From Marinilabiliales bacterium (lineage in GTDB: Bacteria; Bacteroidota; Bacteroidia; Bacteroidales; PUMT01): a stretch of DNA of 60,851 nucleotides. This document shows, piece after piece, positions 17,530 through 24,376 of this stretch. Both the position numbers and the translations under genes were made by a program. Location of the stretch: positions 1 through 60,851 of the forward strand of contig REEN01000073.1 in NCBI GenBank assembly GCA_007695015.1, written 5' to 3'. Each line of letters starts with the position of its first letter. Position 1 is the stretch's first letter. The notes under the pieces were generated by a model that ran no database searches, was not told where the DNA came from, and saw nothing but the letters and a program-made list of their open reading frames with translations.

Positions 17530-19479
17530 ATGTTTATAAAATATTTTTTAATTATTATTTGCGGCATCCTGTTTCATGCCGGGGTTAATGCACAAACAGA
17601 ACCGGTAGAAGTGACCAGGTCGGATGACAGGATCGTCATAGGAGGGGAAGTTTACTATATCCACGTTGTCAAAACGGGCCAGACACTTTATTCGATAAGC
17701 CGTGTATATAATGTTCCGCAAAAGGAGCTTATGCTGGAAAACCCCACGCTGTATGTCACAGACCTGCAGGCGGGACAGACGCTTAAGATTCCCTTCCGTC
17801 CCGAGCCAGAAGAAGAAGTTGTTGATCATGACCCGGGAGGCGACTATATACTGCATACAATTGAGCCGGGGCAGACGCTTTTCTTCCTGTCCCGAACCTA
17901 CGACGTGGGTGTTGATGAGATAAAAAAACATAACCCCGGCATTGATGAGGACGACCTGCAGATAAACCAGATTGTAAGAATTCCCTCGAAAAGGGTCTTT
18001 ATTTCCAGAGAGGGGTTTCCTACACGTGACGATAAATATATTCACCATAAAGTAGAAAGAGGAGAGACAATCTCTTCCATTTCGCGCCTTTACGATGTGC
18101 CCGCCAGAGATATACGCCGTTCAAATGAAAAACTGATGTGGGGACTTAAATACGGCGAATATATCAGAATTCCCAGGTATACTGTCGATGAGGAGGAGCC
18201 TCCTGCCGATACTGATGTTCTGGCCGACGAGCTGCCAGACGATCCATGGCAGCCTGATCTGTATGACCCGGAAATTGTAAGTGATGCTGCCTGTATTGGT
18301 TTTGAATATGAAGAATACGGGAGGCCCTATCGGGTATCCCTTCTCCTGCCACTATATCTTGAGAGGAACTGGCCGGTGGAGCTGCCTGATACAGTCGATA
18401 TGGAAGAAGCTGCCGACCTCTATCCTGAATATGTGCTTTCCGTTGATGAACTTTACCAAGGTACAGTTCCTTTCCTGGAGTTTTATGAAGGTGCAAGGCT
18501 TGCCGTTGACTCTCTTGTCCGTGCCGGACTTTCGGTAGTTCTTAATGTGTACGATACGGAACGCAGCACCGAAAAAGTCAGCGAAATCCTGAAAGACAGG
18601 GAATTCAGACAGAGTGACCTTGTGATCGGACCGGTTTACCCGGAAAATATGAGAATAGTATCTGAATGGGCCAGGGATAACAGGGTCAATATTGTATCCC
18701 CCCTTACCTCAAGGAGGGAGTTTATTTCAGATAATCCATATCTTTTTCAGGTTACGCCCTCATCTGCCTCCGTGTTTGAGCAGGCTTCCATCTTCATCTC
18801 CAACTTTCCCTCATCCAATTTTGTATTGATCCATAGGGATGATCCATGGGAAGGAGTTCTTATTGAAGATTTCAAAAGCAGCATCTTCAGGCATTTTTCC
18901 TACAATTCTAACTTCGAGAACCTGGTCTTTAAGGAGGTTATCTACACCGATGCCACCGTTAATATTGAGCAGTCGCTTGTCACTGAGGGCAGCAATATTA
19001 TTATTGTGCCTTCAACCGACCAGGCTTTTGTCTCAAATATACTGATGAGGCTGAATATCCTTAGCAGGAACTATGATATCACTATATTCGGCATGAATGA
19101 ATGGCAGAGGTTTTCCAATATAGAGGTGGAGTACCTCCATAATATGGAGTTTCATTTTGCATCACCCTACTATATTGATTATGGCGACCCGAATGTCAGA
19201 CGTTTCCTCGCCCTGTTCAGGGATAAGTATAAAACCGAGCCTTTACATTACGGATTTCATGGTTATGATATTATGTTCTACTTCCTGCAGGCGATGAAGA
19301 GATACGGACCGGACTTCCGGGATTGTCTGCCTGTAATGCGAACCGATCTGTTGCAGGCTGACTATCTGTTTCGTAAGACAGGCCACGGAAGTGGTCTTGA
19401 AAACAACGGCATCTCCATTGTCAGGTACCGTAAGGATATGAATATTGAAAGGCTCGGACTTAATGCCAGGACACCATGA
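17530..19479 (+). CDS. LysM-repeat protein fused to a periplasmic ligand-binding domain
   Basis: Exported protein of 649 residues. After a signal peptide (about 1-21) come three LysM peptidoglycan-binding modules at about residues 42-88, 104-149 and 168-214; each has the pattern xxVxxGxTLxxISRxYxV ... NP ... L ... G ... IP. An acidic linker leads to a type I periplasmic-binding fold (about 255-640) resembling branched-chain amino-acid or receptor ligand-binding proteins, with the typical VIGPVYPEN and INIVSPLTS-type segments. Such fusions are widespread in Bacteroidota but their ligand is not known. No ABC permease of the matching type is next to it; the convergent permease downstream is of the FtsX/MacB type. 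Confidence 0.88.
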   Translation: MFIKYFLIIICGILFHAGVNAQTEPVEVTRSDDRIVIGGEVYYIHVVKTGQTLYSISRVYNVPQKELMLENPTLYVTDLQAGQTLKIPFRPEPEEEVVDHDPGGDYILHTIEPGQTLFFLSRTYDVGVDEIKKHNPGIDEDDLQINQIVRIPSKRVFISREGFPTRDDKYIHHKVERGETISSISRLYDVPARDIRRSNEKLMWGLKYGEYIRIPRYTVDEEEPPADTDVLADELPDDPWQPDLYDPEIVSDAACIGFEYEEYGRPYRVSLLLPLYLERNWPVELPDTVDMEEAADLYPEYVLSVDELYQGTVPFLEFYEGARLAVDSLVRAGLSVVLNVYDTERSTEKVSEILKDREFRQSDLVIGPVYPENMRIVSEWARDNRVNIVSPLTSRREFISDNPYLFQVTPSSASVFEQASIFISNFPSSNFVLIHRDDPWEGVLIEDFKSSIFRHFSYNSNFENLVFKEVIYTDATVNIEQSLVTEGSNIIIVPSTDQAFVSNILMRLNILSRNYDITIFGMNEWQRFSNIEVEYLHNMEFHFASPYYIDYGDPNVRRFLALFRDKYKTEPLHYGFHGYDIMFYFLQAMKRYGPDFRDCLPVMRTDLLQADYLFRKTGHGSGLENNGISIVRYRKDMNIERLGLNARTP

Positions 19480-19492
19480 TATTACCGGTCGT

Positions 19493-19566
19493 GAGTATCC
19501 TGACCGCATGGCTTGTCATTCATATCTGAGTACCCTGCCCGCATGGCTTGTCATTCATATCTGAGT
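19493..19566. repeat. 35-bp tandem duplication spanning a gene end
   Basis: Two head-to-tail 35-bp units (19493-19527 and 19528-19562) differ at only two positions, and a short third start follows. A 28-bp core is identical in both (19504-19531 and 19539-19566). The second unit contains the last codons and stop of the minus-strand permease gene (RYE-stop), so the first unit is an extra copy of that gene end placed downstream of it. Confidence 0.9.
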
Positions 19567-21920
19567 GCTTCAACCGGATTTGTCCCTGCCGCCCTTAATG
19601 CAAGACCGGTAATGGTAATCATTGCTACCAGCAGGGCAATGGCTCCGCCTGCAAGAAACATCCATATTTCCAAATCAACACGGTAGGCAAAATTGCCGAG
19701 CCACCTTTCCATCATAAACCAGGCAGCAGGCCACGCAATCACGTTTGCAAGCAGCACCCACTGTCCCATATCCCTGTACATTATCAGCAGGATCGAAGAT
19801 ACTGATGAACCCATTGCTTTCCTGATACCGATCTCTTTGGTCTTTCTCAATATCGTGAAAGAGGTTAGCGAGTAAAGTCCCATAACAGAGACTATTACGG
19901 CTAGGATTGCCGACATGCTTATCAGTCTCCCGGTCCGTTCCTCCGCATCATAACTGATTTGCAGCCTGTCATCCATAAACTCCCAGGTAAAGACATAATC
20001 AGGGTCAAATTCGATGAAGGTAGCCTCAATTAATTCTATGGCAGCGGGTATATCATGCGTCCCGATCCTGATTGAAATAAAGCTAATGTGATTTGAGTAC
20101 CTGGTATGCACAATCGGTTTTATCGGTTCGTGCAGCGTCTCAAAGTGAAAATCACTCACAACCCCGATAATTGTTCCCCGGTCCTGCCAGACATAAACAT
20201 CCGTTCCAATTGCCTCCTCCAGTCCAAGTGCCTTTTTAGCTGCCTGGTTTATAACAAAACTGTTCCTGTCACTCTCACTCCCTTCGGCAAAGCTCCTTCC
20301 TTCAATTATTGGTATCCGGTAGGTTTCGAAGTAATTATCCTGCACCCTGTTTTCATATATCATTACCGCATCATCTCTGCTGCCCGATGCAGGCCAGCTG
20401 TTCTGAATGGTTCCCTGTTGCCCCGGTATACTCTCTGATGCGGTAACAGAGGCAACAATGCTTTTTGTCATAAGTTCATTCCTTAACGAAAGGTAGTTTT
20501 GATTTATCCGGGGTGTGAGATTCCTTACAATCAATATATTACTGCTGTCAAAACCAAGAGGCTTTGCCTGAATATAACGTATCTGGCTGTTAAGAATTAC
20601 CAGGCATATCAGGAGAAATATGGCAATGGAAAACTGAAACACTACAAGGAATATCTTCAACATGTTGCCCGGCCTGCCCGGGTTCTGGCGGCTGAATATC
20701 CTGAGCGGACTGAAGCCCGAGAGGTAGAAAGCCGGGTATGCACCTGAGCCAAATCCTGTTATCAGGGTAATTGCGACAAGAAACAGCCATAAAGAGGGAG
20801 CAAGGTAATTGACTGACAGCTCTGTGTTCAACAGGTTACCAAAGGGGTTTATCAGAAGTTCGGTGATTGTCATTGCAACCACCAGGGCCAGGAGGGTTGA
20901 CACCATAGACTCGCATATGAACTGCGTCATCAATCCTGTTCTGGAGCTTCCTGCCACCTTTCTCAGCGCTATCTCCCTGCTCCTGGTTTCCGACCGGGCT
21001 GTTACCAGGTTAATATGGTTTACGATGGCTATCAGCAGTATAAAGCCGGCCAGGAAGGAGAAAATGTATACCCAGCTTATCCTACCCCTGGGTTCCGGCT
21101 CAAACTGCAGGTGCTCTGAGTGGAGGTGGATCCTGCCAAGGGGCTGGGAAGATGAAGTTATGGTAATCCCCATGCCTTCAAGGAACTTTACATAGTACTC
21201 ATCAATAAAGTTTGCAGCCGTTGAAAGAGCAACCTGATGGTCTGCCTCTTCAGTCAGCATGAAATAGGTATAAAAGCTGAACCCCCTTCTTTCTACAAAG
21301 GCCTTCTGGTCCTGGTTAAGAGAAGCAAAGGGCATCAGCAGGTCGAAAGTGATATGTGAGTTGGATGGGATATAGTCGGTTACGGCATTCACCATGTATT
21401 CGGTTTCGTCTACAAGAATCGTTTCACCGGCAACACCGGTCCGTCCGAAGATCCGCTCGGCAGTTTCAGCCGTGATGACTACCGTACCGGGTTCTGATAA
21501 AGCGTCACTGGCATTGCCGTCAATTATCCTGAAGCTGAAAATATCGAGAAAGTCTTCATCAACTATCAGCCTCCTGTTATTAGGGAACCTGTTTTCACCT
21601 TGCCTTATTTCAACTGAAGTGTAATCGATCCGGGTTACTGCATCAATTCCCGGTACGGCATCTTTCAACAGCGGGGGCATTGTTCCGTTGGTGACCGGGG
21701 CCCTTACAGAGTGGTCGCCTGACATCTCGAGCAGGATATTGATCCGGTATATCCGTTCAAAATTATCATGAAACCTGTCATACGATAACTCATGGTTTAT
21801 ATAGAGAAAGATGATTATCGTCGCGGCAAGACCTGCTGCAAGCCCTAACAGGTTAATCAGTGCAGAACTTTTGTGCCGCATCAGGTTTCGGATCGCAGTA
21901 ATCAGGAAGTTTCTGAACAT
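19551..21920 (-). CDS. FtsX/MacB-type ABC transporter permease
   Basis: Inner-membrane protein of 789 residues with the layout of Bacteroidota MacB/YknZ-like double-FtsX permeases: a TM helix at about 20-41 (GLAAGLAATIIIFLYIN), a large periplasmic MacB-type domain, a first FtsX block of three TM helices (about 285-400), a TM near 425-447, a second periplasmic domain, and a final FtsX block (about 670-780) ending NPVEALRYE. The motif EIGIRKAMGSS near residue 695 and EIALRKVAGSS near residue 318 are the conserved cytoplasmic FtsX loops. No ATPase gene is adjacent, so its partner must be elsewhere. Such permeases act in export or mechanotransmission; the substrate is unknown. Confidence 0.92.
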   Translation of the reverse strand: MFRNFLITAIRNLMRHKSSALINLLGLAAGLAATIIIFLYINHELSYDRFHDNFERIYRINILLEMSGDHSVRAPVTNGTMPPLLKDAVPGIDAVTRIDYTSVEIRQGENRFPNNRRLIVDEDFLDIFSFRIIDGNASDALSEPGTVVITAETAERIFGRTGVAGETILVDETEYMVNAVTDYIPSNSHITFDLLMPFASLNQDQKAFVERRGFSFYTYFMLTEEADHQVALSTAANFIDEYYVKFLEGMGITITSSSQPLGRIHLHSEHLQFEPEPRGRISWVYIFSFLAGFILLIAIVNHINLVTARSETRSREIALRKVAGSSRTGLMTQFICESMVSTLLALVVAMTITELLINPFGNLLNTELSVNYLAPSLWLFLVAITLITGFGSGAYPAFYLSGFSPLRIFSRQNPGRPGNMLKIFLVVFQFSIAIFLLICLVILNSQIRYIQAKPLGFDSSNILIVRNLTPRINQNYLSLRNELMTKSIVASVTASESIPGQQGTIQNSWPASGSRDDAVMIYENRVQDNYFETYRIPIIEGRSFAEGSESDRNSFVINQAAKKALGLEEAIGTDVYVWQDRGTIIGVVSDFHFETLHEPIKPIVHTRYSNHISFISIRIGTHDIPAAIELIEATFIEFDPDYVFTWEFMDDRLQISYDAEERTGRLISMSAILAVIVSVMGLYSLTSFTILRKTKEIGIRKAMGSSVSSILLIMYRDMGQWVLLANVIAWPAAWFMMERWLGNFAYRVDLEIWMFLAGGAIALLVAMITITGLALRAAGTNPVEALRYE

Positions 21921-21952
21921 ATCAATAATTTTTATTAGTTTTATTTATTCAA

Positions 21953-21960
21953 CAAATATA
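21953..21960 (-). promoter_or_regulatory. Probable -7 promoter box for the FtsX/MacB permease
   Basis: On the minus strand TATATTTG matches TAnnTTTG in full, 33 bp before the start codon. The -33 element is not recognisable at the normal spacing. Confidence 0.4.
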
Positions 21961-22088
21961 CCATCAGTTGCAATATTCAGGCTTGTAGCAAGTTATAAAA
22001 AATGCCGGATAGTGATACAGAAAGTCAAATGTACGTAAACGGTTAATAGGTGTACGCTATCGTGCAAAAAGGCCACAGTTTAATCAGT

Positions 22089-22096
22089 TAAGTTTG
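22089..22096 (+). promoter_or_regulatory. Probable -7 promoter box for the beta-barrel / serine-hydrolase-like pair
   Basis: TAAGTTTG matches TAnnTTTG in full, 77 bp before the ATG at 22173. No clear -33 element. Confidence 0.35.
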
Positions 22097-22172
22097 AATT
22101 ATTCCGGTATCAATTATAACAAAATCAACACGAGCTACGTAAACAGACTTGAAACAGAACGAAAAGTTTCCT

Positions 22173-22970
22173 ATGAGGCCGTTTTTATTGATTTTTATTG
22201 CAGTTATTGTCATCCTTCCCGAGGCAATTGGCCAGGCTCATCTCAGGTCTCCCCAGGACCGGATTACCGGGGTTACCCTGAATATGAACTGGATGCAGAT
22301 GGCAGACAGGTATTTTTCTCCTTTGCGCTACAATGGACCGGGCGCTCAGCTTGAAATATTTTCAGTGCGCGATAATGTTACAATGCGAAGGCACCTGAAT
22401 CTTGGGGCAAAGGCTGATTATATGCTTAACCGGCATGGTTTTGAAGCTTTTTACCTGCAACCTGCCTTTTCACTGGGTCTGACATTTTTGGTTGACCCGC
22501 TTTCATCAGATAACGGATTCACCTATGCAGGCGGCAGTGCTTCTGCAATGACCAGGATGTACAGGTTTGTAAATGAGGATCCGGATAAGGTGCACTGGAC
22601 CACATCCTATACATTGGATTTTCATTATGTTTTTGACCTTGAAATAGACAGGGACAAAAAGCTCATTGCCGAACTGAAGATACCTCTTGCCGGTGCAGTA
22701 TCCAGGCCGTCTGATGATATTCAATATACATTTCAGTTCCCGGGTTTTGGCAGATACATGATAAGATTACATGAAAATATTGGATTTGCAGGACCGCATA
22801 ATATGCAGGCCCTGAACCTCAGGCTTGCCTACGATTTGTCAAGGACCAGGCGCAGGGCTTTCACTATTGGCTATGAAGTTGATTTTGCAAGGTTTTCGGA
22901 ACCGGCTCCGGTGATATATTTTTCAAATAGTATATTTTTCAGGTTTAATTATCTGGCATTTGTTTGGTAA
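22173..22970 (+). CDS. Exported beta-rich protein, probable outer-membrane barrel, unknown function
   Basis: Not recognised as a named family. The ATG at 22173 gives 265 residues beginning with a signal peptide (hydrophobic at about 4-18, ending near AIGQA); an upstream in-frame TTG is less likely. The mature part alternates polar and aromatic/hydrophobic residues in beta-strand fashion and ends in FNYLAFVW; a terminal aromatic residue is typical of outer-membrane barrels. A single base separates its stop from the start of the serine-hydrolase-like lipoprotein gene, so the two are surely co-transcribed and probably act together. A barrel is inferred from pattern only. Confidence 0.7.
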   Translation: MRPFLLIFIAVIVILPEAIGQAHLRSPQDRITGVTLNMNWMQMADRYFSPLRYNGPGAQLEIFSVRDNVTMRRHLNLGAKADYMLNRHGFEAFYLQPAFSLGLTFLVDPLSSDNGFTYAGGSASAMTRMYRFVNEDPDKVHWTTSYTLDFHYVFDLEIDRDKKLIAELKIPLAGAVSRPSDDIQYTFQFPGFGRYMIRLHENIGFAGPHNMQALNLRLAYDLSRTRRRAFTIGYEVDFARFSEPAPVIYFSNSIFFRFNYLAFVW

Positions 22971-22971
22971 T

Positions 22972-24072
22972 ATGGTACTTCAAAAGTTTCATAGAATTGC
23001 GGGCATTATCGTGACAGCACTCCTTTTGCTGAGCTCGTGCCTGCCGGATGGGAATTATAAGACTGAAAAAAATTATTTGCCCAGGGATACGGGCGACGGC
23101 TGGAAAACCTCATCTGCTGCAAACCAGGGATTTAATGAAGGTAAACTCAATGCAGTTTACGATATGATATTTGATGAAGAGAGGTTCATTACTTCCCGTT
23201 CCCTGCTGATTGCAAGAAACGGATATCTTGTGTCTGAGTCCTATCTCCGGAGCAAGGAGGATATCACCCGTAAGGAGAATATTATGGGGGTCACCAAGAG
23301 CATTACATCATTGCTGGCCGGCATTGCCTGGGATCAGGGGAGGTTAAGGTCCGGTCAGGTGATTTATAATCAAATCCCCTATTATTTTGATGGTGACAGA
23401 AACAAAAGGGATATGACAATTGACCATGCACTCACTATGAGAATCGGACTTCAATGGGACCAGAAAAAGCATACTGTCGACATGTTCAATGATAACAGGT
23501 TTCCCAGCAGCATGAGGGTGGTCCTGACCAAACCGTTTGTTTCTGAGGCTGGTACGGAGTTCTACTATAATCACGGTGCTCCGCAGCTTATAATGGGACT
23601 GATGCAGAAAGCTTTCGGGCTTTCTGAAACTGACTCTCTTGTGCACTTGCTTTTTGATCCCCTGGGTTTAGATGATTTCACATGGGAGCAGCATAACGAC
23701 GGATTGCATTTCGGCGGACTCGGTCTGCATATGAAGCCAAGGGACCTTGCAAGAATAGGACAGTTTATTCTTCAAAGGGGCTGGTGGGACGGCGTACAGG
23801 TTGTCTCGCAGGAATGGCTCAGGATTGCCACAACTCAAAAGGTTGCTCCCGAAATGACCGGATCATCGGCTTACGGTTACTACTGGTGGATTGATGATGA
23901 GAATAAAGCTTTTTACGGTAAGGGTGAGGGAGGTCAGTACCTGTATGTTGTACCGGACATGAACCTGGTGATCGTTCACACTGCCAACCCTTCAGTCGGT
24001 CATGGATACAAAGGGATAGAGCATGAAGATTTTATTTCCCTTGCGGGGATGATAATGGATGCACTGGACTAA
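22972..24072 (+). CDS. Serine-hydrolase (beta-lactamase-like) family lipoprotein, probably without nucleophile
   Basis: Belongs by shape to the class C beta-lactamase-like serine hydrolases (PF00144 type). The ATG at 22972 is preferred over an upstream TTG, giving 366 residues with a lipobox LLSSC near residue 24. The fold markers are present: LLIARNGYLVSE, the segment before the active-site helix, and the late GYYWWIDD plus GEGGQYLYVVPDMNLVIV. In the first motif, normally SxTK, the Ser is replaced by Gly (GVTK, Gly106, codon GGG at 23287). In the second motif, normally YxN, the sequence is YNH. It may therefore be a binding protein or pseudoenzyme. It is coupled to the preceding barrel-like protein. 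Confidence 0.82.
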   Translation: MVLQKFHRIAGIIVTALLLLSSCLPDGNYKTEKNYLPRDTGDGWKTSSAANQGFNEGKLNAVYDMIFDEERFITSRSLLIARNGYLVSESYLRSKEDITRKENIMGVTKSITSLLAGIAWDQGRLRSGQVIYNQIPYYFDGDRNKRDMTIDHALTMRIGLQWDQKKHTVDMFNDNRFPSSMRVVLTKPFVSEAGTEFYYNHGAPQLIMGLMQKAFGLSETDSLVHLLFDPLGLDDFTWEQHNDGLHFGGLGLHMKPRDLARIGQFILQRGWWDGVQVVSQEWLRIATTQKVAPEMTGSSAYGYYWWIDDENKAFYGKGEGGQYLYVVPDMNLVIVHTANPSVGHGYKGIEHEDFISLAGMIMDALD

Positions 24073-24376
24073 GGGTGATTTCAACTTTCAGCATCCGGTA
24101 TCGCTTTATACCCGACCTATTCTGCCAGTCAGGCACTTTCTTCTTCCAGCCAGATTGCCTGTTCTGGCAAACATGATAACTCTCCTGACAGTCATGCTGT
24201 CATTTCAATAATGACTGTATGCCTTTATAGACTAACATGTTAAATAACATGTTTTTTGGCGTTAAATCTACTTTAGTATATATTTGTATATTATTTTCGG
24301 GAATGACTTCGTTTGAATGTAAATTCTCTGTCCGGAGAGATTGAAAAAAAAATAAAAAAACCATAAAATTACCAGA
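24073..24376. other. 304-bp intergenic region upstream of susC, rich in inverted repeats
   Basis: No gene is seen. The region holds TGACAG-N5-CTGTCA (24186-24202); ACAGTCAT (24188-24195) with ATGACTGT (24211-24218), which overlaps the first and could only pair alternatively; two AACATGTT palindromes (24234-24241 and 24246-24253); and the susC promoter at 24255-24286. The AACATGTT pair with the following T-run could also serve as a weak terminator for the preceding gene pair. Confidence 0.6.
24255..24286 (+). promoter_or_regulatory. Promoter of the sus-like operon
   Basis: A -33 TTTG (24255-24258) and a -7 TATATTTG (24279-24286) are separated by 20 bp, a full match to the Bacteroidota promoter consensus. 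Transcription would start near 24293, giving a leader of about 84 bases before susC. The second AACATGTT palindrome abuts the -33 element, which suits regulator binding. Confidence 0.65.

Noticed and set aside
24234-24257. AACATGTT pair with T-run as the main terminator of the hydrolase-like gene
   Set aside because: The stem is AT-rich and 160 bp from the stop codon, and it overlaps the susC -33 box; kept only as a possible operator or weak terminator.
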